From assembly GCA_022376925.1 (NCBI GenBank), contig JAIOJX010000030.1:167783084-167847083 (forward strand): a DNA stretch of 64,000 nt, given 5' to 3'. Of the stretch, positions 1 through 10,860 are shown in pieces. Made by a program: the position numbers and the translations under genes. Source of the stretch: Tragulus kanchil (lineage: Eukaryota > Chordata > Mammalia > Artiodactyla > Tragulidae). Each line of letters starts with the position of its first letter. Positions within the stretch are counted from its first letter, which is position 1. The notes under the pieces are model-generated. The model was given only the letters and a program-made list of their open reading frames with translations. It was not told the origin of the DNA and ran no database searches.

Positions 1-87
1 ACTTTGACTTTCATTCCAAATAGTGCCTGCATGTGGCCTAGTCCCAGTTACTTAGTAGAATCTCCAGGTTTTCCATACTTTTACTAC

Positions 88-124
88 TGTGTGTGTGTGT
101 CTGTGTGTGTGTGTGTGTGTGTGT
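88..124. repeat. (GT)n microsatellite
   Basis: An almost pure GT dinucleotide run with one C interruption. It directly abuts the tail side of the antisense SINE that follows, a common place for microsatellites to grow from a degenerate retroposon tail. Confidence 0.9.
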
Positions 125-266
125 TTTAATATTTATTTATTTTGCTGTCTCGGGTCTTAGTTGTGCATGCAGTTCTAATTCCCTGACCAGGGATCAAACC
201 CAGGCCCCAGCCCCCTGCATTGGGAGCACAGAGTCTTAGCTCCTGGGCCACCAGGGAAGTCCCCCC
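120..266 (-). mobile_element. CHR-2 type tRNA-derived SINE, antisense
   Basis: The plus strand shows the reverse complement of a CHR-type SINE: a T-rich tail, a 'ccctgaccagggatcaaaccc' B-box-like segment, 'gcattggga', and the terminal 'ccaccagggaagtcccc' that corresponds to the SINE 5' head. CHR SINEs are tRNA-Glu-derived retroposons of ruminants, whales and hippos. The short frame on the minus strand here is only SINE sequence. The subfamily name is from memory of the consensus. Confidence 0.8.
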
Positions 267-1696
267 ACTGTGGATTGGTTTGTTTGTTTGACACATTTCA
301 TCCAATAACTCCATTATCCCTCCTTGGCCAGCACAGCCTTTCGTAGTCCTGTTTCTCACCAACAAGACAGTTTAAAGTTTTAAGCCGTCTGCGACCTGAC
401 AGCCTGTGTCCAACTTAGCCAGTCTGCTGGTTTGTGAGAGTCATCGTTGAGACTTCACGGTTCCATTGGAGCTATTTTGTTGTACTTCACCGGGTTTTAT
501 TCTAAAAGCAAGGGTATGCTTTGGTTTTGCCTCTTAAAAAGATCATGTTTTTTTTTTAATTAAAGATGCTTGGGGGAGGGGAGAAGATTCCTTTATTCTA
601 GACCTTTCTCTGCAGTATTTGTAAAGAAGTGAGTTAAGCCCATCTACCACTAGAAGATTGGGTCTGCAGACTGTTACAGCAGAGCTTTACTAAGTAAGTA
701 TCTGCCAGTTTTTACAATTTATGTCTAAGGAGAAGAGAACAGGTGTAAAGTTGAGGTATTATGTGAAACAGGAAGAACAAAGTGAAACAGCCGGCATTGC
801 AATTAGGTGTTCCTTTTTTTTTTCCATAAGACTGTACCAAATAACGTGTTTATTTTCCCCACCAGCACGCCTTCTAGAACACACAAAATCTTAGGCTAAT
901 GGGAGGCAGAAATCTCTGGTTCGGTTTCTGACTCATCCCGTGTCTGAATATGAAACGTTAGGTATAATGTTTCATTTCTTGGAATTGGCTTATGCTGCCT
1001 TCCTCACGGGGCTATTACGTGGTTTCAAAGAGAGGTAGGTGAGCACACACGGAAAAGCCTGAAGCACCATGTGGTACCATGTAGAATTAAAATGTTCTTA
1101 ATTAAGGGTTCACTGTCTACTGTGGCCTTTTTGTACTTGGGTACAAGGCTGCCCTAAAATCAGCACATTTAAGCCATATGATCTAGCCATAAGACATGAA
1201 GTTAAAAGAGAAATTAATCATTCCACAGATAAAACGTTTTTTCGGTGCTTCTTCCCTGAGGGCAAAGGGAATTTACATCACCACCTGCAGAGGACAATTA
1301 ACTGGTTGAAAGACCACTGTCTCTCAAGTCAGCTCTTTGAAGAGGCCTTGCAGTCTGCATCAAGACAGAAAGGCAAAAAGGGGTATTGGGAAGAGAGAAG
1401 GATTCTCTAATAGGTTTATTTTATTTACATAATTTTGAAATGAAAATTTCAATTTTTATTATATGAAATATATGAATATATGAAAATTTTCTGTTTTCAT
1501 TTGTTACAAGTTTATACATTTTTTAAGTTACTTAGACTTGTTTCATATGTAACATGCGTTTGCCACCCTGAAGTTGACCGGAATGTATTAAGAGACAGTC
1601 TGCAAAGCAGGGAGATGGTGAGAGGCTGCAGGGAGAAGTTACCGCTGTGGCCTCCCTGCCTGGCTGCTCTCCTCAGTTCCTTCCGTCTCCTGCGTT
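267..1696. other. unique sequence, no gene seen
   Basis: AT-rich single-copy-looking DNA with poly-T and poly-A patches. No long frame, splice-site pair or recognisable repeat was found apart from generic AT-rich stretches around 1410-1500. The short overlapping frames at 1480-1740 on both strands have no recognisable domain. Confidence 0.5.
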
Positions 1697-1720
1697 GATG
1701 CCACAAGATTCCTCCACTTG

Positions 1721-1926
1721 GGATTTCCCTGGTTAACACTCCGCACTTCCACTATAGGGGGTGCAGGTTTGATCCCTGGGTTGGGGAGATCCCCTAGAGA
1801 AGGACCACTCCAGTATTCTTTTTTTTTTCTTGCCTGGGAAATCCCATGGACAGAGGAGCCTGGTGGGCTACACTCGCTGGGGTCTCGAAGAGTCGGACAC
1901 GACTGAAGCGACTCAGCACGCACATC
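1721..1926 (+). mobile_element. Bov-tA SINE (first copy)
   Basis: Begins with 'gggatttccctggttaacactccgc' type tRNA-like head, passes through 'ggtttgatccctgggttgggga' (B-box region) and ends in the BovB-derived body 'gggtctcgaagagtcggacacgactgaa'. Bov-tA is ruminant-specific, so this is one of the best taxonomic markers in the window. A T10 run interrupts the body. It appears again at 2827-3032 because of the tandem duplication, not a second insertion. Confidence 0.85.
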
Positions 1927-2826
1927 CGTGCATCCTTTATCAAGTTTCCCCAGTATCATAGGACATCCTGTAAACCAGCCTTACATACTAGAATCCCATG
2001 TGTGGATTTGTGTGACCATCATTACAATCAAGTTGGAGAACTGCTCATCACCATGGGGACCCTCATGCTATGGTCCCATCACCCCTCGCCTTCTCTGACG
2101 CCGGCAGCCACTCACCTGTTCTCTGCCTCTACAGTCTTAGTGTTTTCAGCACATTATGGAAGTAGAATCATACTGTATGTGACTCTTTCTAACTGGCTTT
2201 TCCGCGCCACTCCGCTTGACGCCCTTGAGGTCTACCCTCACTGCTGTATCCATAACTTGTTCCTTTTGACTGTGGAGTACTGTTCTATGGTATGAATGGG
2301 CCACAGTTTGTCGAGCCATTTACCTAGGCAGCGGCATTTTGGTTGTTTCCAGTTTGTACTTATTATAAGTAACGCCGTTATAAGCAATCATATGTGCACA
2401 GGTTTCTGTGTGAACGTAACTTTTCTTTTCTTTCCGGGGCAAATGCCCAGGAGTACACTTGCTGGGTCGTACAGTAAATCTGTGTTTATTTTTTTGAAGC
2501 AACCACCAGACTGTTTTTCCAGAGTGACTGTACCATTTCACATTCCCACAGGCAATGTATGAGCGAGAGCACCACAGCCTCTCCAGCATCTTGGCTGTCA
2601 CAATTTCTAATTTCATCTGGACTATTAAGTGTGTAGTGATAGCTCATCATATTCTCAATTTGCATTTCCCTAATGGATAGTCGTGTTGAACCTTTTTTTT
2701 TTCCTGGGCTTATTAGCCATCCACGTATCCTCTTTAGTGAAATGTCTGTCTGTTCCTTGCCCACCTTCTTTTTTTTTTTTTCCTAATAAGTCTCTCGTTT
2801 TGGATGCCACAAGATTCCTCCACTTG

Positions 2827-3032
2827 GGATTTCCCTGGTTAACACTCCGCACTTCCACTATAGGGGGTGCAGGTTTGATCCCTGGGTTGGGGAGATCCCC
2901 TAGAGAAGGACCACTCCAGTATTCTTTTTTTTTTCTTGCCTGGGAAATCCCATGGACAGAGGAGCCTGGTGGGCTACACTCGCTGGGGTCTCGAAGAGTC
3001 GGACACGACTGAAGCGACTCAGCACGCACATC
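2827..3032 (+). mobile_element. Bov-tA SINE (second, duplicate copy)
   Basis: Base-for-base equivalent of the SINE at 1721-1926, including the internal T10 run. Two independent insertions would not share the same flanks for a kilobase, so this is the tandem copy. Confidence 0.85.
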
Positions 3033-3911
3033 CGTGCATCCTTTATCAAGTTTCCCCAGTATCATAGGACATCCTGTAAACCAGCCTTACATACTAGAAT
3101 CCCATGTGTGGATTTGTGTGACCATCATTACAATCAAGTTGGAGAACTGCTCATCACCATGGGGACCCTCATGCTATGGTCCCATCACCCCTCGCCTTCT
3201 CTGACGCCGGCAGCCACTCACCTGTTCTCTGCCTCTACAGTCTTAGTGTTTTCAGCACATTATGGAAGTAGAATCATACTGTATGTGACTCTTTCTAACT
3301 GGCTTTTCCGCGCCACTCCGCTTGACGCCCTTGAGGTCTACCCTCACTGCTGTATCCATAACTTGTTCCTTTTGACTGTGGAGTACTGTTCTATGGTATG
3401 AATGGGCCACAGTTTGTCGAGCCATTTACCTAGGCAGCGGCATTTTGGTTGTTTCCAGTTTGTACTTATTATAAGTAACGCCGTTATAAGCAATCATATG
3501 TGCACAGGTTTCTGTGTGAACGTAACTTTTCTTTTCTTTCCGGGGCAAATGCCCAGGAGTACACTTGCTGGGTCGTACAGTAAATCTGTGTTTATTTTTT
3601 TGAAGCAACCACCAGACTGTTTTTCCAGAGTGACTGTACCATTTCACATTCCCACAGGCAATGTATGAGCGAGAGCACCACAGCCTCTCCAGCATCTTGG
3701 CTGTCACAATTTCTAATTTCATCTGGACTATTAAGTGTGTAGTGATAGCTCATCATATTCTCAATTTGCATTTCCCTAATGGATAGTCGTGTTGAACCTT
3801 TTTTTTTTCCTGGGCTTATTAGCCATCCACGTATCCTCTTTAGTGAAATGTCTGACTGTTCCTGAGCCTTGCCCACCTTCTAATTGGATTGTTTGAATGT
3901 TTCTGTTGTTG

Positions 3912-4035
3912 TTTGCTTTTGTGGCTGTGCCACACAACACGTGGGATCTTAGTTTCTTGACCAGGGATTGAACCCAGGCCCCCTGTGTTGGAAGTGTGGA
4001 GTCCTAACCCCACTGGACCCCTAGGGAAGTCCTGT
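3912..4035 (-). mobile_element. CHR-2 SINE, antisense
   Basis: Reverse-complement SINE inside L1: 'gtggctgtgcc', 'cttgaccagggattgaaccc', 'ggaagtgtggagtcctaacccc' and a terminal 'ctagggaagtcct'. Duplicate at about 5016-5136, where small differences (a missing CA in 'cacacaacacg', 'ccaatgg' for 'ccactgg') separate the copies. Confidence 0.8.
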
Positions 4036-5015
4036 TTGAGATTTTAATATTGAGTTTCGAATTCCTTATATATTCTGGACTAAAACAAAAAAATCCTTTG
4101 GAATATGTGGCTTCCAAATATTTTCCCCCAGCCTGTATGGGTTTTTATTTTGTTAAAATCCACTTACCAGCATTTTTTTCTTTTATGGTATCATGTCCTA
4201 TCTAGGGATTTTTTTGGCTAGGCCTAGATCCTAAAGATCTTCTCTTGTTTTTGTTTTTTTTTTTCCTAGATTCAGTAGTTGTACATTTTATATATTTAAG
4301 TCTGTCATCCCTTTTGAGTTAATTTTTATATAACGTGTGAGGTTTGAGTTGAGGGGGTTGGTTTTCTTTTTTATCTAAGGGTGTCCAACTGTTCCAATAT
4401 CATTTGTTTGAAAAAACCGTCCTTCTGCCACTGAATAACTTTTGCACCTTTGTCAAAAATCAGTTGGGCAGCGATGTGGAATTATTTCTAGGTTTTCTAT
4501 TCTTCCCATTGATCTCTGTCTCTCCTTCTGCCAGTTCAACACAATAGCTCTACAGTAAGTCTTGAAATCAAGCAGAGTGATCCTTACTTTATTTGTCTTC
4601 AAAATTGTTTTAGCTATTCCTAGTACCTTAGCTTTTCCATAAAAATTTTAGAATAATCTTGTCTATAGCTTCAAAATAGAGAGATTTTGTGAAGCATTGC
4701 ATTAGACCTATATCAACTTAGGCAGAATTGACATCTTTACTATGTTGAATTTTCAAATCCATAAACACAGTATGTCTCTCCATTTATTTAGATCTTTGAT
4801 TTCTTTCATTAGCATTTTGTGGCTTTTAGCATCCAAGTTCTATACAAGTTTTGTTAAATTTACAAGTAAGTATTTATCTTTTTTAAGCAAAACCAAGATT
4901 GCAAGATTATAAAATACAATTGATTATTTAATATTATATTTATCTAGTTTTAAATTCTGACTGTTCCTGAGCCTTGCCCACCTTCTAATTGGATTGTTTG
5001 AATGTTTCTGTTGTT

Positions 5016-5136
5016 GTTTGCTTTTGTGGCTGTGCCACAACACGTGGGATCTAGTTTCTTGACCAGGGATTGAACCCAGGCCCCTGTGTTGGAAGTGTGG
5101 AGTCCTAACCCCAATGGACCCCTAGGGAAGTCCTGT
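5016..5136 (-). mobile_element. CHR-2 SINE, antisense (duplicate copy)
   Basis: Second copy of the 3912-4035 SINE within duplication 2. It has lost a CA and a few single bases relative to the first copy. Confidence 0.75.
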
Positions 5137-6545
5137 TTGAGATATTAATATTGAGATTAGAATTCCTTATATATTCTGGACTAAAACAAAAAAATCCTTT
5201 GGAATATGTGGCTTCCAAATATTTTCCCCCAGCCTGTATGGGTTTTTATTTTGTTAAAATCCACTTACCAGCATTTTTTTCTTTTATGGTATCATGTCCT
5301 ATCTAGGGATTTTTTTGGCTAGGCCTAGATCCTAAAGATCTTCTCTTGTTTTTGTTTTTTTTTTTCCTAGATTCAGTAGTTGTACATTTTATATATTTAA
5401 GTCTGTCATCCCTTTTGAGTTAATTTTTATATAACGTGTGAGGTTTGAGTTGAGGGGGTTGGTTTTCTTTTTTATCTAAGGGTGTCCAACTGTTCCAATA
5501 TCATTTGTTTGAAAAAACCGTCCTTCTGCCACTGAATAACTTTTGCACCTTTGTCAAAAATCAGTTGGGCAGCGATGTGGAATTATTTCTAGGTTTTCTA
5601 TTCTTCCCATTGATCTCTGTCTCTCCTTCTGCCAGTTCAACACAATAGCTCTACAGTAAGTCTTGAAATCAAGCAGAGTGATCCTTACTTTATTTGTCTT
5701 CAAAATTGTTTTAGCTATTCCTAGTACCTTAGCTTTTCCATAAAAATTTTAGAATAATCTTGTCTATAGCTTCAAAATAGAGAGATTTTGTGAAGCATTG
5801 CATTAGACCTATATCAACTTAGGCAGAATTGACATCTTTACTATGTTGAATTTTCAAATCCATAAACACAGTATGTCTCTCCATTTATTTAGATCTTTGA
5901 TTTCTTTCATTAGCATTTTGTGGCTTTTAGCATCCAAGTTCTATACAAGTTTTGTTAAATTTACAAGTAAGTATTTATCTTTTTTTAGCAGTTGTAAATG
6001 ATACTACATTTTTAAATCTGGTATTCATATGTTCATTGCAAGATTATAAAATACAATTGATTATTTAATATTATATTTATCTAGTATTCTACAACCTTGC
6101 TAAACTTCCTTATGAGTTCTAGGAGTCATTTGTTCAATTTTCTTTTGGTTTGTTTTTAGATTCCTTGGGATTTTCTATGTAACCTCATGTCGTCTAGAAA
6201 TAGAGTTTTATTTCTTTTGTTCTTTACAAATTTCTTTTCTCTTGCCTTAGTGCACTGACTGGAACTTCCAGTGCTGTGTTGAACAGGGTTGTGAAAGCAC
6301 ACTTCCTTGCCTTGTCCCATTGTATGTGGAAAGCATGCCATTTCTCACCGTGGAGTATGTCAACTATACAACAATTTGTAGATGCTTTTTTTTTTTTTTT
6401 TTGCCTTTCAGGTTGAAGGAGTTTCTCTCTTTTTATTTTTCCAAGGGTTTCTATCATGAGTGCATGTCGAATTTTGTCAGCCACTTTTTATGCATGAATT
6501 TATATGATCTTGTGATTTTCTTCTTAAACATTTTTCTTTTTTTTA

Positions 6546-6807
6546 ATTTTGGCCTCTTTTATTGGTCTTTCATTTGTTTATTTTCATCCATGTTTGTTCT
6601 TTGGCCTGTGTAGGCCTCTCATGGCAGTGGCCTCTCTCATCACAGAGCACTGGCTCTGGGCACATGCGCTCCAGAGCGCTGGCTCATAGTTGGACACACC
6701 GGTCCAGCCGCTCCACGGCATGTGGGATCTTTCCAGGCCGGGGATCGAATCAGTGACCCTTGCACTGCAAGGCGATGTCCTTACCCACTGGACCACCAGG
6801 GAAGCCC
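6546..6807 (-). mobile_element. CHR-type SINE (long form), antisense
   Basis: Antisense element with a 'ttggcctctttt' tail, 'gagcactggctctgggcacatgcgctcc', 'tggacacaccggtccagccgctccacgg', a B-box-like 'ccggggatcgaatcagtg' and the terminal 'ccaccagggaagccc'. It is the long CHR-like family seen again at 8376, 10597, 55240 and 61150. Confidence 0.75.
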
Positions 6808-6865
6808 AGCCTATTAATATGGTGAATTACGTTCACTGATATTTGAACACTGAACTAGCTTCCTT

Positions 6866-7064
6866 TGTTGTTAGTCGCTCTCTTGTGTCCGACTCTTGTA
6901 ACTGTAGACTGCCAGGCTCCTCTGTCCAAGGAGTTCTTCAGGCAAGAATACTGGAGTGGATTGCCATGCCTTTCTCCAGGGGATCTTCCTGACACAGGGA
7001 TCAAACCCAGGTCTTCAGCATTACAGGCAGAGTCTTTACTGTTTGAACTACCCGAGAAGCCCCT
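6866..7064 (-). mobile_element. Bov-tA SINE, antisense
   Basis: Reverse complement of the Bov-tA body and head: 'ttagtcgctctcttgtgtccgactcttg', 'tgccaggctcctctgtcc', 'ggcaagaatactggagtggattgcc', 'ggatcttcctgacacagggatcaaaccc', ending near 'cgagaagcccc'. It sits 60 bp from the preceding CHR SINE inside the L1. Confidence 0.85.
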
Positions 7065-8375
7065 AAAATAACCCCCACTTGGTTGTGGTGTGTAATTCCT
7101 TTTGTATATTGTTGAATTATATTTACTAATATGTTGTTAAGGAGTTTTGCATCTTTTTTTATGAAAGCTATTGATTTCGAGTTTTCTTTTTTATAGTGTC
7201 CCTGACTGGTTTGGATATGAGGATAATATTGGTGTTGTCAGATGAGAAATACTTCCTCCTCTTCTAGTCACGGAAAGAGAATGTATACAGTTGTCCTTAT
7301 TTCTTTCTTGGTAGACTTTTCCTAGGAAACCAGGTGGGCCAGAAGCTTTCTCTTTTGGGAGATTTTAAATCACAAATTCAATTTCTTTGATATTTATATG
7401 GCCATTCAGATTATGTATTTTATATGGAGTGAGTTTGTGGTAATTGATTTTTTTTGAGGAATTGGTTCATTTTATCAAAATTGTCAAATTTATATGGGTA
7501 GAGTTATTAATAGTAATGTGTTATTCTTTATGTATTTTTAGGGCACATAAGTAATACCCTCTGTTGTAATTCATGATCTTTGTGGTTTGTGTTTTCTTTC
7601 TTAGTTGTTTTATCAGTGTGGCTTGAGATTTGTCCATTTTCTTAAGCTTTTTCAAAGAACCAGACGTATGTTTCTAATGTCTTTACGTTTCTATTTCCAA
7701 TTTCACTGGTTTCTGCCCTTCATTATGTCCTTTATGCTGCCTGCTTTGGGATTATTTTGATGTTTTTCTGGGTTCTTGAGGTAAAAGCTCAGATCACTAT
7801 TTGAAACTTTTTCTCTTTTCTAAAATAAACATTTAGTGCTGAAAAACTTTTGTTTTTGCACCACTTTAGCAGTGTCTCACAGATTTTAATATGTTGTATT
7901 TCCATTTTAATTAAGTGCTATGTGTTTTATTCTCTTGAGGCATCTTCCTTCAACCATGGATAGCTTAGAACTCTTCAGTTTCTAAGTATTTGGAGGATTT
8001 TTTGTTACCTTTTGGTTATTTGTTTCTAGCTTGATTCCAGTGTGGTCAGAGACATACTCTGTGGTTTCAGAGTTTTTATGTTTTTGATTTTGTTGAGTGA
8101 TACTCTAGATAACTGTTTTTCTTTGATTGCTTCCATGAGAATTGGAAAAGAATGTGTATTCTCCTGTTATTAGGAAAAATCTTCTGTTGATACAAATGTT
8201 CATTAGTTCCCATTGGTCAGTGATGTTGACTTCCTCTATACCCTTGCTTATTTCTGTCTAGTTTTTCTACCAGCTTTTGAGAAAGAGATGTTGAAGTCTC
8301 CAACTCTGATAGTGATTTCTGTTTCTCCTTTCAGTTTGGTTTCTTTTTTTTTTTTTCTTAGTTTTTTCTCTTTTT

Positions 8376-8569
8376 TTGGCCACTTCTATTGGCCTTTCAT
8401 TTTTATTTATCTTTGTTATGGCACATATACTCCAGAGCTCTGGATCAGTAGTTGAACACGTTGGTCCAGCTGCTCCGCGGCACGTGGTATCCTCCCAGGC
8501 AAGGGATCGAACCAGCACCCCTTGCATTGCAAGGCAGTGTCCTTACCCACTGGACCACCAGGGAAGCCC
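8376..8569 (-). mobile_element. CHR-like SINE, antisense, with target-site duplication
   Basis: Insertion into L1 with a clear direct repeat: 'tcagtttggttt' occurs just upstream of the T-rich tail (about 8332) and again immediately after 'ccaccagggaagccc' (about 8570). That is the signature of L1-mediated retroposition. The tandem duplicate is at 9482-9675. Confidence 0.85.
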
Positions 8570-9481
8570 TCAGTTTGGTTTTGATTAGCCTATTTGCAAC
8601 TCTGTTGTTTGGTACATGCTCATTGGATTTGCTGGGGTTTTTTCTTTTTCTTTTTTTTTGATTGACTCTTCTTCTAACATTAGGTAATACTCATCTCTGT
8701 CTCTGGTCATTTTCTTTGCTCTGAAGCCTATTTAACCTAATATCAATATAGCCACTCCTGATAGTTTTTGATTAATGATTGCATGATACATCTTGTTACA
8801 TTCTTTTACTTATAATCCATCTTTAATATTATATTTGAAGTGAGTTTCTTATAGACAGCATACAGTTGGGTCATGTGATTTTATCCAATCAACTGATCTT
8901 TGACTTTTGGTTGGTATAATTTAGATCACTTACATTTAATATAATTATTGCTATGTTAGGGCTTAAGTTGGCCATTGAGAGATCCTCTATCTAGGTACCC
9001 ACTGAACAGTTTCAGTGGTTCTAATCGTTTCCAAATGATGGTCTTGGATTTTGGAGAATGACAGTCACATACTTCAAAGACAACTCTTTTTTCCTCTTCC
9101 TTTACAGTTTTTAATTTCCCTTGCCAAATGCATTTGGTATGTTCCAGTGTGGTCAGAGACATACTCTGTGGTTTCAGAGTTTTTATGTTTTTGATTTTGT
9201 TGAGTGATACTCTAGATAACTGTTTTCTTTGATTGCTTCCATGAGAATTGGAAAAGAATGTGTATTCTCCTGTTATTAGGAAAAATCTTCTGTTGATACA
9301 AATGTTCATTAGTTCCCATTGGTCAGTGATGTTGACTTCCTCTATACCCTTGCTTATTTCTGTCTAGTTTTTCTACCAGCTTTTGAGAAAGAGATGTTGA
9401 AGTCTCCAACTCTGATAGTGATTTCTGTTTCTCCTTTCAGTTTGGTTTCTTTTTTTTTTTTTCTTAGTTTTTTCTCTTTTT

Positions 9482-9675
9482 TTGGCCACTTCTATTGGCC
9501 TTTCATTTTTATTTATCTTTGTTATGGCACATATACTCCAGAGCTCTGGATCAGTAGTTGAACACGTTGGTCCAGCTGCTCCGCGGCACGTGGTATCCTC
9601 CCAGGCAAGGGATCGAACCAGCACCCCTTGCATTGCAAGGCAGTGTCCTTACCCACTGGACCACCAGGGAAGCCC
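9482..9675 (-). mobile_element. CHR-like SINE, antisense (duplicate copy)
   Basis: Tandem copy of the 8376-8569 SINE, including both target-site repeats, inside duplication 3. Confidence 0.85.
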
Positions 9676-10596
9676 TCAGTTTGGTTTTGATTAGCCTATT
9701 TGCAACTCTGTTGTTTGGTACATGCTCATTGGATTTGCTGGGGTTTATCTTTTTTTTTGATTGACTCTTCTTCTAACATTAGGTAATACTCATCTCTGTC
9801 TCTGGTCATTTTCTTTGCTCTGAAGCCTATTTAACCTAATATCAATATAGCCACTCCTGATAGTTTTTGATTAATGATTGCATGATACATCTTGTTACAT
9901 TCTTTTACTTATAATCCATCTTTAATATTATATTTGAAGTGAGTTTCTTATAGACAGCATACAGTTGGGTCATGTGATTTTATCCAATCAACTGATCTTT
10001 GACTTTTGGTTGGTATAATTTAGATCACTTACATTTAATATAATTATTGCTATGTTAGGGCTTAAGTTGGCCATTGAGAGATCCTCTATCTAGGTACCCA
10101 CTGAACAGTTTCAGTGGTTCTAATCGTTTCCAAATGATGGTCTTGGATTTTGGAGAATGACAGTCACATACTTCAAAGACAACTCTTTTTTCCTCTTCCT
10201 TTACAGTATTTATACTTCACTTCCTGTTTCGTCACTGCCTCGCCCAAGATCACCAGTGTCATGTCGTAGGTCAGTGACAATGGCGACATCCAACCGTTTC
10301 TTGCTTCTAACCTTTCGATGTTCAATAGATTGTTTTGTAGGTTTCTGTTTATATCATTTCTCAGTGTTGCCTCTAAATGTAGCTTATTAAGAATGGATGT
10401 GCCGTTTTATGAAATAATTTTCCTGAATTTACCAAGATGATAAATTGCTATCATCAAAAGTCATATGCTTTCTCTCCTCCCATCTATTAATAATAGAATT
10501 ACAGTAATATGTTTTTCTAATGGTGGTCTTTCTTGCATTCATAGGACAAACTATCCTAGGTCCTGGTATGTTACTCTTGTGAGACACTACAAATTG

Positions 10597-10860
10597 TTTT
10601 TTTGGCCGCTTCTGTTGGTCTTTCATTTATTTATTTTCATCCATCTTTGATCTTTGGCCTGTGTGGGCCTCCCACTGCAGTGTCCTCTCTCGTTGCAGAG
10701 CACCGGCTCTGGGTGCATGCACTCAAGAGCTCCGGCTCAGTAGTTGGACACATTGGTCCAGCAGTTCCACAGCATGTGGGATCGTCTCAGGCCAGGGATC
10801 GAACCAGTGCACCTTGTACTGCAAGGCAGTGTCCTTTCCCACTGGACCACCAGGGAAGCC
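10597..10860 (-). mobile_element. CHR-like SINE, antisense, with target-site duplication
   Basis: Flanked by the direct repeat 'gacactacaaatt' (about 10582 and 10862). The body shows 'ggcctcccactgcagtgtcctctc', 'tggacacattggtccagcag' and 'ccagggatcgaaccagtg'. The first bases of the next duplication copy (11931-11975) are a damaged 45 bp piece of this same SINE. Confidence 0.85.

Larger units (their letters stand above)
1697..3893. repeat. tandem duplication 1, unit about 1106 bp
   Basis: Copy A (1697-2802) and copy B (2803-3893) are collinear and nearly identical at offset 1106. The unit contains a Bov-tA SINE and L1 3'-end sequence. Copy A ends in a T-run and about 30 bp of filler ('cctaataagtctctcg') where copy B instead continues into normal L1 sequence ('aattggattgtttg'). 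This marks copy A's right edge as the broken one. Confidence 0.95.
1927..4085 (-). mobile_element. L1 3' region, antisense (contains the duplicated block)
   Basis: Reading the plus strand gives the reverse complement of an L1 ORF2 C-terminus and 3' part: 'aaatgcccaggagtacacttgctgggtcgta', 'ccagagtgactgtaccatttcacattccca' and 'tttgcatttccctaatgg' are characteristic. The element is old, with frames broken throughout. It carries the duplicated 1.1 kb unit and a CHR SINE near 3.9 kb. Confidence 0.8.
3851..6085. repeat. tandem duplication 2, unit about 1105 bp
   Basis: Copy A 3851-4955, copy B 4956-6085. Copy A lacks about 47 bp present in copy B near 5988-6035 (the 'ttgtaaatgatactac' to 'atgttcat' stretch), where A has 'aagcaaaaccaag' instead. 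Its first 40 bp are also the end of duplication 1, so the two events overlap. The unit holds a CHR SINE and L1 reverse-transcriptase-side DNA. Confidence 0.95.
4036..8374 (-). mobile_element. L1 ORF2 (reverse-transcriptase side), antisense and decayed
   Basis: The plus strand is the reverse complement of L1 ORF2 from its C-terminal side towards its middle. Landmarks include 'tttgcacctttgtcaaaaatcagttggg', 'gtatgtctctccatttatttagatcttt', 'ccttgggattttctatgtaacctcatgtcgtc' and 'tttcaaagaaccag'. No open frame survives, so it is a fossil. Two SINEs (6546-6806 and 6866-7064) and duplication 2 interrupt it. L1 supplies reverse transcriptase and endonuclease for retroposition in active copies; this one cannot. 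Confidence 0.8.
8035..10207. repeat. tandem duplication 3, unit about 1106 bp
   Basis: Copy A 8035-9140, copy B 9141-10207, starting at 'ttccagtgtggtcagagac' in both. The unit covers L1 endonuclease-side DNA and a CHR-like SINE. Copy A ends with about 33 bp ('ttttaatttcccttgccaaa' onwards) not found at the same place in copy B, which runs on into 'atttatacttcacttcctg'. A T-run in the SINE-flanking DNA differs in length. Confidence 0.95.

Noticed and set aside
1721..1800. tRNA gene in the SINE heads
   Set aside because: B-box-like motifs are present, but the tRNA-like heads are diverged and attached to SINE bodies with T/A-rich tails.
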